A stretch of 64,000 bases of DNA from Mucilaginibacter psychrotolerans (lineage in GTDB: Bacteria; Bacteroidota; Bacteroidia; Sphingobacteriales; Sphingobacteriaceae), in contig NZ_SOZE01000005.1 in the NCBI RefSeq assembly GCF_004519315.1, forward strand, positions 49,190-113,189. Reading direction: 5' to 3'. Shown here one piece after another: positions 26,004 through 36,139 of the stretch (position 1 is its first letter; the number at the start of each line of letters is the position of its first letter). A model generated the notes under the pieces. That model was not told where the DNA came from, ran no database searches, and saw only the letters and a list, made by a program, of their open reading frames with translations. Position numbers and translations under genes: made by a program.

Positions 26004-27401
26004 ATGGCTAAGAAGATAACTAAAATTTGCTGCATTGGTGCAGGATATGTGGGCGGGCCCACAATGGCTGTAATTGCACAAAAATGCCCCGGTATAAAGG
26101 TTACCGTGGTTGATTTGAACCAGGCGAGGATAGAAGCCTGGAACGATCCTGACACTAATAATATTCCTGTATACGAGCCTGGCTTAGCAGAAGTGGTAGC
26201 CGAGGCCCGTGGGCGCAACCTATTCTTCTCCACTGCCGTTGACGAAGCAATAGCCGAAGCAGAAATGATATTCATCTCGGTAAACACCCCTACTAAAACC
26301 TATGGCACTGGCAAAGGCATGGCAGCAGACCTTAAATATATCGAGCTTTGCGCACGCCAAATAGCACGGGTTTCAAAAACTGATAAAATAATTGTAGAAA
26401 AATCCACCTTGCCTGTAAGGACTGCCGAAGCTGTAAAAAGCATATTGCAGAATACCGGCAACGACGTACAGTTCCAAATTTTATCAAATCCCGAATTTTT
26501 GGCCGAAGGTACCGCAGTAGAAGATTTGCACGCTCCCGATCGTATTTTAATTGGCGGAGACACCACCCCCGAAGGCCAGGACGCTATACAATCTCTCGTT
26601 GATGTATATAGCAACTGGGTCCCTCGCGAAAGGATTCTTACAACTAACCTTTGGTCGTCTGAGCTGTCTAAACTTACGGCTAATGCATTTTTGGCCCAGC
26701 GCGTTTCGTCTATAAACGCCTTGTCCGAGCTGTGCGAGCACACCGGTGCAGATATTTCTGAAGTATCGCGCTCCATTGGTACCGATAGCCGCATTGGCCC
26801 CAAGTTTTTAAATGCCTCGGTAGGTTTCGGCGGCTCGTGCTTTCAAAAAGATATATTGAATTTAGTTTACATAGCGCGGTCTTATGGCTTACAACAAGTT
26901 GCCGACTATTGGGAACAAGTGATTATCATGAACGACCATCAAAAAAGGCGTTTCGGTAACAAAATTGTAAAAACACTTTACAATACCGTATCGGGCAAGA
27001 AGATTGCGTTTTTAGGTTGGGCTTTTAAAAAAGACACTAACGATACGCGCGAGTCCCCAGCCATATTTGTTGCGGATAATTTGCTAAACGAAGAAGCTAA
27101 AGTTGCAGTATACGATCCGAAAGTATCTGAACAACAAATCCTGGGCGATCTGAATTACCTGCAAAGCCGCAACGAAGCCAAAAATGCAGAACTGGTAACC
27201 ACCTTTGATAATGCTTACGAGTGCTGCAAAGGCGCACACGCAATAGCCATTTTAACCGAGTGGGACGAATTTAAAACTTACGACTGGGAGCAGATTTACC
27301 AAAACATGACCAAGCCGGCCTTCTTGTTCGACGGGCGAAATGTAGTGGATAAGAAAAAGCTTACTGAGATTGGTTTTAAGGTATATACGATTGGCAAGTG
27401 A
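26004..27401 (+). CDS. ugd: UDP-glucose 6-dehydrogenase
   Basis: A 465-residue enzyme that oxidises UDP-glucose to UDP-glucuronate with 2 NAD+. NAD loop [12 protein letters not shown] at about 9-20, [10 protein letters not shown] near 92-101, catalytic cysteine in [10 protein letters not shown] near 275-284, and [15 protein letters not shown] near 337-351. The sequence is of the animal-type subfamily ([18 protein letters not shown]), longer than the usual 390-440-residue bacterial Ugd. The product feeds the epimerase at 29012 and any uronic acid in the polymer. Confidence 0.95.
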   Translation: MAKKITKICCIGAGYVGGPTMAVIAQKCPGIKVTVVDLNQARIEAWNDPDTNNIPVYEPGLAEVVAEARGRNLFFSTAVDEAIAEAEMIFISVNTPTKTYGTGKGMAADLKYIELCARQIARVSKTDKIIVEKSTLPVRTAEAVKSILQNTGNDVQFQILSNPEFLAEGTAVEDLHAPDRILIGGDTTPEGQDAIQSLVDVYSNWVPRERILTTNLWSSELSKLTANAFLAQRVSSINALSELCEHTGADISEVSRSIGTDSRIGPKFLNASVGFGGSCFQKDILNLVYIARSYGLQQVADYWEQVIIMNDHQKRRFGNKIVKTLYNTVSGKKIAFLGWAFKKDTNDTRESPAIFVADNLLNEEAKVAVYDPKVSEQQILGDLNYLQSRNEAKNAELVTTFDNAYECCKGAHAIAILTEWDEFKTYDWEQIYQNMTKPAFLFDGRNVVDKKKLTEIGFKVYTIGK

Positions 27402-27434
27402 ACACCCTTGTCAATCAATTAACCTACTTACTAA

Positions 27435-28877
27435 ATGAATATAAAAAAGAACTTTCTATATAATAGCATTTTACTGGTCTCGCAATACATTTTTCCAATG
27501 CTTGTTTTTCCGTACACATCACGTGTATTAGGAGTAGATAAGATTGGTTTGGTAAATTTCGCCGATGGGATTGTTAATAACTTCATACTTTTTAGCACAA
27601 TGGGTCTCACCATAACCGGTATTAGAGAGGTTGCTAGATATAAGAACGACCGGCTTCAAATAAATAGAGTTTTTTCTGAACTTCTTGTCATTCATTTAAT
27701 AATGACTGCAATCGTATCGGTTATTTACGTTATAGCGATTTATAATTACGCAAAATTCAGTGATCATAAAGCATTGTATTTGATAGGGTTATCTAAGTTA
27801 ATATGTAATGTATTTTTAATTGAATGGTTCTTTAGAGGAATTGAAAACTTTAAGTTTATTACCTTAAGAACTGTCATAATAAAAACGGTATATGTGGCGC
27901 TCGTCTTTTTGACAGTTAAACAAAAGGATGACTATAATATCTTCTTTATTTTAACATGTGGCATGACGGTTATTAACGGACTTGTTAACTGTTGGTACGC
28001 AAGAAATTACGTGTCGGTAGCGTTCAAAAATTTGGATTTAAACCGTCACTTTAAATTCTTTTTCACGATGGGCTTGTACCTGATTTTGACAAACATGTAC
28101 ACAACATTTAATGTAGCTTATCTAGGATTCGTTGCCAACGATACTTCGGTAGGACTATATTCAACATCGCTAAAAATCTTCACCATTATATTGGGATTGT
28201 TTACCGCATTAAATACTGTTTTAGTTCCGAGATTATCCTCGTTAATTGCCGAAGACAGGCATGAGGAATTTATCAGTTTGATAAATAAATCAACTATTTT
28301 GATATCTGCGATTTGCTTCCCTATTATAATGCTTAGCGAAGTTTTAGCGCCTCAAATTATTCATATCATAGCCGGAGAAGGTTATGATGGCGCAATTATT
28401 TGTTTCAGAATAATTATCCCTCAAATATTTTTAGTGGGTATTTCTCAGATTTTATCTAATCAAATATTAATGTCGCTTAAGTTAGACAACAAGTTGGCAA
28501 TAACATCCTTCTACGGAGCAGTAGTCGGAGTTTTACTAACAATTATCTATGTACCCCGATACAGAGAAGTAGGAACTTCCATCGTTGTTTTGATTTCAGA
28601 GCTTGTTGTTACTTTCGTCCTCTATTACTTCTGCACCGTAACGGCCCGCGTAAAGTTGCCTTTACTTAACATATTAAAGAATTTGGTACTATCAGTTCCT
28701 TATTTATTGATTGCCTATTTGTGCGCAATATCCATTTCCAACGGATTGGTAACCTTGCTACTTGCAGGCACTATTTCTCTGATATACTTCGCTTTAAGTC
28801 AAATTTATTTAATGAAAAATGAAATCTTGTTGGCGTTTGTAGCAAAAGGACGATTAAAATTAGCCACGCTTAAATGA
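27435..28877 (+). CDS. Wzx-type O-antigen flippase
   Basis: A 480-residue protein with about 12-14 membrane helices. The N-terminus (SQYIFPMLVFPYTSRVLGVDKIGLVNFADGIVNNFILFSTMGLTITGIREVA) is the classic Wzx/RfbX signature. It would translocate undecaprenyl-PP-linked repeat units to the periplasmic side. It starts 33 bases after ugd and is more AT-rich than it. Probably the flippase for the main polymer of this block. Confidence 0.9.
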   Translation: MNIKKNFLYNSILLVSQYIFPMLVFPYTSRVLGVDKIGLVNFADGIVNNFILFSTMGLTITGIREVARYKNDRLQINRVFSELLVIHLIMTAIVSVIYVIAIYNYAKFSDHKALYLIGLSKLICNVFLIEWFFRGIENFKFITLRTVIIKTVYVALVFLTVKQKDDYNIFFILTCGMTVINGLVNCWYARNYVSVAFKNLDLNRHFKFFFTMGLYLILTNMYTTFNVAYLGFVANDTSVGLYSTSLKIFTIILGLFTALNTVLVPRLSSLIAEDRHEEFISLINKSTILISAICFPIIMLSEVLAPQIIHIIAGEGYDGAIICFRIIIPQIFLVGISQILSNQILMSLKLDNKLAITSFYGAVVGVLLTIIYVPRYREVGTSIVVLISELVVTFVLYYFCTVTARVKLPLLNILKNLVLSVPYLLIAYLCAISISNGLVTLLLAGTISLIYFALSQIYLMKNEILLAFVAKGRLKLATLK

Positions 28878-29011
28878 TAATTTATCGTCATAAGCTTAAA
28901 ACCTTGCGGTGTAGGTAACTCACCATAGTAATATTCTCAAGGCAAAATTTTACCAAAGCGAGCTAGACAAATTTCTCGCTGGTGATATTAAATTACACAA
29001 TAAAAAATATT

Positions 29012-30073
29012 ATGAAAATATTAGTTACAGGTAGTGCTGGTTTTATAGGGTATCATTTGGTAAAAAGTCTGGTAGCATTAGGCCATGAAATAGTTGGAAT
29101 CGACAACATAAATGATTACTATGATCCGGAACTAAAATTCGGAAGACTTGCAGATTGTGGAATAGGCAAACCCACTATACATTGGCATCGGGAAGTCACC
29201 AGTACCACGTATCCTAACTACCGCTTTATCCGAATGAACCTCGAAAGTAAAGGCGAACTAATGTCGCTTTGTGATCGTGAACAATTTGACTATATCGTTC
29301 ACTTAGCAGCACAAGCGGGTGTAAGGTATTCGATTTTAAATCCCGACGCTTACGCCCAATCTAATTTGGTTAGCTTTTTAAATGTATTGGAAGTTAGCAG
29401 GCATACCAACATAAAACATCTTGTTTACGCAAGTTCATCAAGTGTTTATGGTTTAAATGCAAATATGCCATTTTCAGTTCAGGACAATGTTGACCACCCT
29501 GTATCACTGTACGCTGCCAGTAAAAAAGCGAACGAATTAATGGCGCACACCTACAGCCATTTGTATAGAATACCGACTTCGGGCCTGCGCTTTTTCACTG
29601 TATATGGTCCTTGGGGGCGGCCCGATATGGCTTATTACTCATTCACCAAAGCGATAACAGATGGAACACCCATACAGGTTTTTAACAATGGGCAAATGAA
29701 AAGAGATTTTACATATGTAGACGATATTGTAGATGGGATAATAAAGATTACAAACCATATAGCAGAACCTGATACAGACTGGGATGCCAAAAACCCTGAC
29801 CCTTCTAGGTCGACGGCACCATACAGGTTATATAATATTGGTAACAACAGCCCTGTTGAACTCATGGATTTTATCAGCGAGTTAGAAAATAACATTGGTA
29901 TAAAAGCGAGAATAGAGTATAAGGAAATGCAAGCAGGAGACGTGACCTCCACCTGGGCTAACGTTGATGATTTAATCAATAACTTTAATTACAAACCCAA
30001 TACCTCAATCCAAAAAGGTATCGCAGAATTCATCAACTGGTATAAAGATTTCTACAAAACTGCATGGCAATAA
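29012..30073 (+). CDS. UDP-glucuronate 4-epimerase-like SDR
   Basis: A 353-residue extended short-chain dehydrogenase. NAD loop TGSAGFIGYH near the N-terminus, GIDNINDYYDPELKFGRL (a signature shared with UDP-glucuronate epimerases), HLAAQAGVRYSILNP, and the catalytic YAASKKANE with Y and K. It would interconvert UDP-glucuronate and UDP-galacturonate, fitting the ugd gene upstream. The ATG at 29012 is preferred because it puts MKILVTG at the start as in the family; an upstream start at 28982 is less likely. Confidence 0.88.
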   Translation: MKILVTGSAGFIGYHLVKSLVALGHEIVGIDNINDYYDPELKFGRLADCGIGKPTIHWHREVTSTTYPNYRFIRMNLESKGELMSLCDREQFDYIVHLAAQAGVRYSILNPDAYAQSNLVSFLNVLEVSRHTNIKHLVYASSSSVYGLNANMPFSVQDNVDHPVSLYAASKKANELMAHTYSHLYRIPTSGLRFFTVYGPWGRPDMAYYSFTKAITDGTPIQVFNNGQMKRDFTYVDDIVDGIIKITNHIAEPDTDWDAKNPDPSRSTAPYRLYNIGNNSPVELMDFISELENNIGIKARIEYKEMQAGDVTSTWANVDDLINNFNYKPNTSIQKGIAEFINWYKDFYKTAWQ

Positions 30074-30333
30074 TTATGCAAATAACGCCAAAAATGAATC
30101 CTTTTTTGGGGCTGATCCTGATAAAAAGTCGGCAAATTCGTTTATAATCATTTGCTCTGCTTATACCTGGAGTACTCTTGATGCAATAATTACCTGCCGC
30201 AAAACAATGTAAAATGGTCATCATGATAAGTTCATTACATACAAGTGTATTTTTATTTTAATTATGTTATTTGCACTTACAATAAATAATATAGCCAAAT
30301 TAAAGAAAAGGTATTTCTAATTAATCGGTTACA

Positions 30334-31758
30334 ATGGGCAAAATTATTTTCATACTTATCGCTGCAATCTTTGCAATCCAGTTAATAAGGTTACCTGGGG
30401 TGAAAAAACTCCCGTGGTTTTTTACGGGCATACTGCTATTCCCGCCATCGTTAGTTATCATCCCTTCGCCCAGTATGCCTTTCCCCAGGCTGATGTTATA
30501 CATTTTACTATTTGTTACGCTTTTTAAGGAGAAAAACTGGATAAAACAATTTAAACAATTCCCATTTAAAGTACCGCTTATTATTCTGTTTTTTTTGTTG
30601 CTTTGCGTAGGTTTATTTGACGAACGCCTCACTTTATTCCTACAATTATATCGCCCGGTAACCTACTTTCTCGAGAACTTCTTCATCGTTTTTTTAACTT
30701 TCTATTATGTTAAAAACATCAATGACGGCTTATATGTGTTTGATTTTATAGTTAAATTATTTTTGCTGTTTGCTATATATGGGATGCTAAATTATGTTAC
30801 TCGCAACAACGAGTACTCCGCTTATATTGCTAGTTTATATGGTACCCACGATTTTGCAAACGATAACATGATTACGGGTATTAAACGGTTTAGGGTATCG
30901 TCTTTCGCATGGCATGCTATCTACTATGGCTATTTGGTTATCACCGTTCTTTTATTGGAAACATTTATGTTTACTTCATTAAGACTGCCAAAAGCTAAAA
31001 AAGTATTTTACATCATTATAGGTGTAGCGCTGCTGATTAATCTATTTCTTTTAAATTCCCGAACACCAATATTATCCCTGGTTGTAGGCGCTTTTATTTA
31101 TATAACATTTGCTATCAAATTCACCAAAAAAATTGCCATTGTGTTTTTCACAATTGTAATAGGTGCAGGTGCCATTTTCTTTATTCCGAAGGCGCAGGAC
31201 GTTATGATGAATACCATAAACATCTTTACAGGGCGGGGTAATGTTAAAGAAGATGGGAGTTCAATGAGCATGCGTCAGGCACAACTGCGGGCATCTGAAA
31301 GGGAATTTATGAAAAACCCTATTTCAGGGAACGGTTTTGAATACATCACTGAAGGGTTGGGCTACTCCAGTGAAGAAAAGGACCGAAAAAGCAATAAAGA
31401 TTTACAGGGCTTTGAAAGCTACTATTTTAAATTGCTGATAGAGCAAGGCATTTTAGGCATGGTGGGCAACCTGATTTTATTTGTCGCCCTAATTGTGTGG
31501 CTTGTAAAGCAATACTTAAAAGTAAGTACCTTCGGGCGTAAAGTTATCGTATTTACCTCGGCGGCAACAGCCGCATTCCTGGTGTTCATTTTTGGTACCG
31601 GCGATATGGGCACTTTCAATGTCTTTATGGCGCTGCTGGGCATTTGCATAAGGCTCGTTATGCTGAACGACCAACGTAAAGTTATATATTATTCTACAGT
31701 AACAAGGGAAGTTTTAGAACCAGCCGATAGCATCGGCCTTAGTAGTCAAAGTATTTAA
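30334..31758 (+). CDS. O-antigen polymerase/ligase (Wzy-like)
   Basis: A 474-residue protein with about 11-13 hydrophobic segments and a larger periplasmic loop (about 295-365, with the RQAQLRASEREFMKNPISGNGFEYI segment) before the last helices, the layout of Wzy/WaaL O-antigen polymerases. These link repeat units in the periplasm. The hydrophilic loop with NPISGNGF fits the family signature (P-x-x-G-x-G). Preceded by a 260-base gap without a recognisable gene; followed after 18 bases by a GT2. Confidence 0.8.
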   Translation: MGKIIFILIAAIFAIQLIRLPGVKKLPWFFTGILLFPPSLVIIPSPSMPFPRLMLYILLFVTLFKEKNWIKQFKQFPFKVPLIILFFLLLCVGLFDERLTLFLQLYRPVTYFLENFFIVFLTFYYVKNINDGLYVFDFIVKLFLLFAIYGMLNYVTRNNEYSAYIASLYGTHDFANDNMITGIKRFRVSSFAWHAIYYGYLVITVLLLETFMFTSLRLPKAKKVFYIIIGVALLINLFLLNSRTPILSLVVGAFIYITFAIKFTKKIAIVFFTIVIGAGAIFFIPKAQDVMMNTINIFTGRGNVKEDGSSMSMRQAQLRASEREFMKNPISGNGFEYITEGLGYSSEEKDRKSNKDLQGFESYYFKLLIEQGILGMVGNLILFVALIVWLVKQYLKVSTFGRKVIVFTSAATAAFLVFIFGTGDMGTFNVFMALLGICIRLVMLNDQRKVIYYSTVTREVLEPADSIGLSSQSI

Positions 31759-31776
31759 AATAACTGTCAGCACTTT

Positions 31777-32727
31777 ATGTTTTCAATAGCAATTCCCGCA
31801 TATAAGAGTGATTACCTTTATGATTGCATCCAGAGTATACTTAATCAAAGTTATGCAGATTTTGAATTAATCATTGTTAATGATTGTTCACCCGAGCCAG
31901 TTGATGAAATAGTTGCCAAATTCACTGATAGCAGAATCAGGTATTTTAAAAACGAAACCAATATTGGTGGCAAAAACCTGGTTGATAACTGGAATAATTG
32001 CCTCAATATGGCCACAAGGGAATTTTTTGTGATGATGGGAGATGATGATAAACTCGATCCGGATTTTTTTACCGAGTTTGCCGCTTTAATTGCCAAATAC
32101 CCGAATTTAGATGTTTACCATTGCCGATCGCGGATAATAAACAGCCAAGGAGAATTTATAGGCCTATCTCCATCCTGCCCGGAATTTGAATCAGTTTACG
32201 ACAATATCTGGCACCGTTTAAACGGACACAGGTTACAGTTTATTTCTGATTTTGTATACCGAACAGCATCACTTAAACAAACCGGCGGTTATTTCAAGCT
32301 ACCTTATGCCTGGGGATCAGATGAGATCAGCGCCTTTATTGCCTGCGGGCAAAAAGGCATAGCGCATACCAATAAACCGGTCTTTCAGTATCGTAAACAT
32401 GCCACCAGTATATCAAGTTCTGGCAGCCAATTGATAAAAATGGATGCGGTGATGGCGCAATCTGCCTGGTACGATGCTTTTTTAAAACTACAACCTATTA
32501 ATATTGATGATCAAATACAATATCAGGTTTTAAAAAAAACCATTAAAAAGTTAATGCAAAAAAAGAAAACTGTAGTGCTTACGAATGCATTGGAAGGCGG
32601 CATTACAAAAAATTTCTTCAGATGGTTTACTAAAAGAAATCAATACGGCTATTCGGTGTTTGAATTAGGCTATGCTGCTATAGAAAGTATTAAAAGAAAT
32701 ATTGCGAAATCCAGGTTTAAAAATTAA
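31777..32727 (+). CDS. Family 2 glycosyltransferase
   Basis: A 316-residue GT-A transferase: N-terminal FSIAIPAYKSDYLYDCIQSI, nucleotide site DFELIIVNDCSPEP, DxD motif in MMGDDDKLDPDF near 87-98, then the variable acceptor half. Cytoplasmic side of the inner membrane. Donor and linkage cannot be assigned. Part of the rightward operon, 18 bases after the polymerase. Confidence 0.87.
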   Translation: MFSIAIPAYKSDYLYDCIQSILNQSYADFELIIVNDCSPEPVDEIVAKFTDSRIRYFKNETNIGGKNLVDNWNNCLNMATREFFVMMGDDDKLDPDFFTEFAALIAKYPNLDVYHCRSRIINSQGEFIGLSPSCPEFESVYDNIWHRLNGHRLQFISDFVYRTASLKQTGGYFKLPYAWGSDEISAFIACGQKGIAHTNKPVFQYRKHATSISSSGSQLIKMDAVMAQSAWYDAFLKLQPINIDDQIQYQVLKKTIKKLMQKKKTVVLTNALEGGITKNFFRWFTKRNQYGYSVFELGYAAIESIKRNIAKSRFKN

Positions 32728-32781
32728 ATACCACTGAAGTTTTTGGAGCCGTTTAGGCTCAATTTGATTTACGAACTCACA

Positions 32782-33918
32782 ATGAAAAAAAAAATTGCCT
32801 ATATATCACCAGACTATTTTGCTGATGTTGATATCCCCGTTATCAAATCGTTATGTGATATATATCAGATTCATTGGATAATCGCTTTCGACGTTCCTAC
32901 GAAAGGTTATTCTAAGTTTGCCACCGATGAGCTTAAGCAATTTGCGGCCGATCACAACATCACTTGCGATATAATGGTGAAAAAATTCAGGCGACGCAAC
33001 CCTTTGAACATATTTTACAATATTTCGCTTATTTACAAGGCTTTAAAATTTAAACCAGATCTTTTTTATATTGAGACGTTAACAGATATATATTTTTCGT
33101 TGATGTGTTTTTGCTTTAATAGAAAACGATCTGTATTGGCAATCCACAACGTCACAGAGCATACTACCGCAAAAAGAACAGTGTCGGATATTGTTATCGA
33201 TGTATCTAACTATATCGAACGGCAATATTTTACAAATGTGCAGTTATTCAGTAAGTCTCAGGCCGAAATTTACAAAATTAAATACCACGGTAAGCAAATT
33301 TTTGTAGTTCCCCTATTCCTAAAAAAGTTTTATAATATTGAGCAACTACCTAACATTGAAACACAATATTTCTATTTTCTAAATTGGGGAACATTGCGTT
33401 ATAATAAAGGCATCGATTTTTTAATACTCGCTGCGGAGAAATTGTATAAAGACGGATTCAAAAACTTCAAAGTTACCATAGCGGGCAGAGCAACAGAGGA
33501 ATGGGAACAATGGAAGTCCCTCATTGTGCATCCGGAAATTTTTGATTTGCACATTGGTAGTACACTACTACCCATAGAACAAATTCCTGCATTGTTTTCC
33601 ACCGCTAAATTCATGGTACTGCCTTACCGGGACGTTACGCAAAGCGGACCGCTTTTATATGCGTTAAATTATAGTCTCCCAGTAATTGCATCTGCCTTAC
33701 CTGGTTTTGAAGAATATATAAAGGATGGCAAAAATGGTTATTTGTTTGAGAGTGAAAATGTAGAATCGTTATTTAAAGCAATGAAGCAAGCCATCACCCT
33801 GTCTCCACCATCACTAGTAGTGATGAAAGATAATTTAAGGGGTTTTGTTGCGGACAACGTATCTGACAAAAGTATCGCAAATAAGTATCAGCAAATGTTT
33901 CTTGAAATATTGTCTTAA
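32782..33918 (+). CDS. Family 4 glycosyltransferase
   Basis: A 378-residue GT-B enzyme from the ATG at 32782. N-terminal half MKKKIAYISPDYFADVDIPVIKSL, C-terminal donor half with NWGTLRYNKGIDFLI (about 206-220), FMVLPYRDVTQSGPLLYALNYSLPVIAS and GKNGYLFESENVESL. The usual E-x7-E is reduced here (Q-S-G-P-L-L-Y-A), so the match is to the more divergent GT4/GT1 group. Donor sugar unknown. It is followed by a 411-base gap that breaks the operon. Confidence 0.82.
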   Translation: MKKKIAYISPDYFADVDIPVIKSLCDIYQIHWIIAFDVPTKGYSKFATDELKQFAADHNITCDIMVKKFRRRNPLNIFYNISLIYKALKFKPDLFYIETLTDIYFSLMCFCFNRKRSVLAIHNVTEHTTAKRTVSDIVIDVSNYIERQYFTNVQLFSKSQAEIYKIKYHGKQIFVVPLFLKKFYNIEQLPNIETQYFYFLNWGTLRYNKGIDFLILAAEKLYKDGFKNFKVTIAGRATEEWEQWKSLIVHPEIFDLHIGSTLLPIEQIPALFSTAKFMVLPYRDVTQSGPLLYALNYSLPVIASALPGFEEYIKDGKNGYLFESENVESLFKAMKQAITLSPPSLVVMKDNLRGFVADNVSDKSIANKYQQMFLEILS

Positions 33919-34048
33919 CTACAATTATTGCAACTTCAAAAATTCGATTATTTTTTACTAATATTGCAATAAAAATAACCCCATGTTAAAAATAAATAAT
34001 CAAAAACTTTAAAAACTTATTAATTTTCTATTTTTAATGTAATTTTGG

Positions 34049-34092
34049 AGGTATAGCTTTACAAATATATTTATATTTGTAAAGCTATACCT
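34049..34092. repeat. 44-bp near-perfect palindrome
   Basis: The left half 34049-34070 (AGGTATAGCTTTACAAATAT and onwards) and right half 34071-34092 are reverse complements except at the central two bases, giving 21 paired bases. No U tract follows on either side, so it is not a standard terminator. It lies in the 411-base gap between a GT4 gene and an acetyltransferase gene. It may be a protein-binding or recombination site, or the fused ends of a lost element. Confidence 0.75.
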
Positions 34093-34126
34093 TAGGTAGA
34101 CAATACCGTCAACACATTGTAGTTAG

Positions 34127-34267
34127 ATGTATATCGTGGAATTTAGTATTAAAGAGCGAATCTTATCGTCACTACTTATTGTTTTCAGTCTATTGGATGG
34201 CATGCTGAAAATTAGACTTTCCTTTTATAATAATTCCGTATTATCTATTTCAACAGGATTCGATTAA
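34127..34267 (+). other. 46-codon frame resembling a polymerase N-terminus
   Basis: An ATG frame of 46 residues (SSLLIVFSLLDGMLKIRLSF in the middle), hydrophobic and followed by TAA at 34265. Its pattern (LLIVFSLLDGMLKI) recalls the first membrane segment of O-antigen polymerases, as in the gene at 58864 (LLIFEGSLRKW). It could be the leftover of a polymerase gene truncated near the palindrome at 34049, or a chance frame. The other bases of the 33919-34329 gap show nothing recognisable. Confidence 0.25.
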
Positions 34268-34329
34268 AGTAGAACGATAAGTAAAGTATAAATGACAGTT
34301 CTATATATAATATTAAAACCTAATTACCT

Positions 34330-34857
34330 ATGATCAAAAAGCTACAACGGCTAATTTTTGAATTAAGAGTGCTTTTAGCCGGAGAGTATACACGGGCAAA
34401 AGTGTATGAAAAATATTTAGGCGTAAAATTTGGTAAAAACGTAAGAATGACCGGTGTACCTTTTTTTTCGAGTGAACCTTACTTAATTTCTATTGGCGAT
34501 AATGTGACTATTACCCAACATGTTACATTTCATACCCACGATGGCGGAGTTGGTTTATTGCGACAAAAACATCCGGGCATAGAACTTATTGCGCCAATAA
34601 CTATTGGAAATAACGTTTTTATAGGCAGCCATACCATTATTTTACCTGGTATTACCGTGGGCAACAATGTCATTATTGGCTCGTCAAGTGTAATCACTAA
34701 AAATATTCCAGATAATGTAGTCGTGGCCGGGGTACCCGCCCGAATAATAAAAACCATGGATGAATATGAAGAAAAATCTCTTGCAAACTGTGATTATACG
34801 AATAAACTTTCTCCCGAAGAAAAAAAGAATTTCTATCTGAAAAAATTCCGGTCTTAA
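34330..34857 (+). CDS. Hexapeptide-repeat acetyltransferase (serine O-acetyltransferase-like)
   Basis: A 175-residue left-handed beta-helix acyltransferase. Hexapeptide turns are seen from about residue 52 to 140: YLISIGDNVTITQHVTFHTHDGG, then APITIGNNVFIGSHTIILPGITVGNNVIIGSSSVIT and the closing VVAGVPARIIK. The HTHDGG histidine is the probable catalytic base. It would acetylate a sugar of the repeat unit or precursor using acetyl-CoA. Starts a new transcription segment after the 411-base gap. Confidence 0.87.
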   Translation: MIKKLQRLIFELRVLLAGEYTRAKVYEKYLGVKFGKNVRMTGVPFFSSEPYLISIGDNVTITQHVTFHTHDGGVGLLRQKHPGIELIAPITIGNNVFIGSHTIILPGITVGNNVIIGSSSVITKNIPDNVVVAGVPARIIKTMDEYEEKSLANCDYTNKLSPEEKKNFYLKKFRS

Positions 34858-35005
34858 TATTCAAAATAGCTATACGGATCAAGATGCAAACCATTGGCCA
34901 TTACTTTCAACATTAGGGCGACGAAGATTAAATTATCGAGCCACAATAGTGAATAGATTATAATAATTTTATAAACAGGCAGATTTTCTGCTGTAACAAC
35001 TTTCT

Positions 35006-36106
35006 ATGAAGGTAGTCATTCTATGTGCTAATTATGAACCCGGCGGAGCCCAACGCGCAGTATTAAGGCTTCATAATCAGCTAAACAATAACAACATAAA
35101 ATGCATCTGCATTTTTATGCATCGCAAAAGCATGGATTTTTCTGACAGCCCTACCCTGCTGCTCGAAAAAAAGATCAGCTCAGCAGGCGATGTTTGGACG
35201 GTATGTAAAAACTGGTCCCGGGTTTTGAAGGCAGAAAAACCGGATGCCGTAATTTCTTTTCTGCCTTATGCAAATATCCTCGGGCAGCTTATCAGCTATT
35301 TCAGCGGTGTTAAGGTTCGTATCAGTTCGCACCGTAACCTAAGTGAAAAAGAACTAAGCAAGCCGATAAAAACACTTGATTATTTGTGGGCCAAACTGGG
35401 TATTTATACAGGCATTACAGCCGTGTCAAAATCCACAAAGAACTCATTTAGCTATTATGGCAAAGCTATTTTCAGCAAATTAAAAGTAATTAATAACGGC
35501 ATATCATTCGCCCCCTCTGCCCTCTCCAAAGATGAGTGCCGCAAAAATCTTGGCATTGATCAAACCGCTTTTATTATAGGCAATGTTGGGCGGCTGGTTG
35601 AACAGAAGAACCAAATACTCCTGATCAATATCCTACCTAAGCTAAAAGATATTTTGTTGGTAATTGTTGGCAAGGGCCCGTTGCGCGCCGAGTTGGATAA
35701 CAGGGCTGCCGAGTTGGGCGTTAAAAACCAGTTGCTCTTTATAGATGAACTCACTACCCATCAGATCCCGCTTTTCCTGAAAGCGATAGACATATTTGTA
35801 ATGCCGTCTAATTTTGAAGGAATGAGCAACGCCCTGGCCGAAGCGCTTTACGCAGGCCTGCCGATTGTATCTAGCGATGTTGAATCGCAAAGCGACGTAT
35901 TATTGCGTGATACCGACGGGTTAGAATCTGGTATAATGGTTTCTAACGATGATCCGGAAGGCTGGATAATACAGATAAATGCCATTAAAAACGACGAGGC
36001 ACTACGGACCAGCTTGTCAGAGCGTGCTATTTTAAGATCAAAGGACTTTACTGTACAGCACATGGCAAATGGCTTTATAACCATGCTGCACCAAACGAAA
36101 TCATAA
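35006..36106 (+). CDS. Family 4 glycosyltransferase
   Basis: A 366-residue GT-B enzyme: N-terminal MKVVILCANYEPGGAQRAVLRL, donor domain with IGNVGRLVEQKNQILLINIL near 190-209 and IDIFVMPSNFEGMSNALAEALYAGLPIVSSDV near 265-296 carrying E-x7-E. It resembles GT4 enzymes of O-antigen clusters (WbnE/PimB group). Cytoplasmic; sugar and linkage unknown. It lies 33 bases before another GT4 gene. Confidence 0.88.
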   Translation: MKVVILCANYEPGGAQRAVLRLHNQLNNNNIKCICIFMHRKSMDFSDSPTLLLEKKISSAGDVWTVCKNWSRVLKAEKPDAVISFLPYANILGQLISYFSGVKVRISSHRNLSEKELSKPIKTLDYLWAKLGIYTGITAVSKSTKNSFSYYGKAIFSKLKVINNGISFAPSALSKDECRKNLGIDQTAFIIGNVGRLVEQKNQILLINILPKLKDILLVIVGKGPLRAELDNRAAELGVKNQLLFIDELTTHQIPLFLKAIDIFVMPSNFEGMSNALAEALYAGLPIVSSDVESQSDVLLRDTDGLESGIMVSNDDPEGWIIQINAIKNDEALRTSLSERAILRSKDFTVQHMANGFITMLHQTKS

Positions 36107-36139
36107 TTAGTAACTAAACAGGCCAAACACACAAATACA

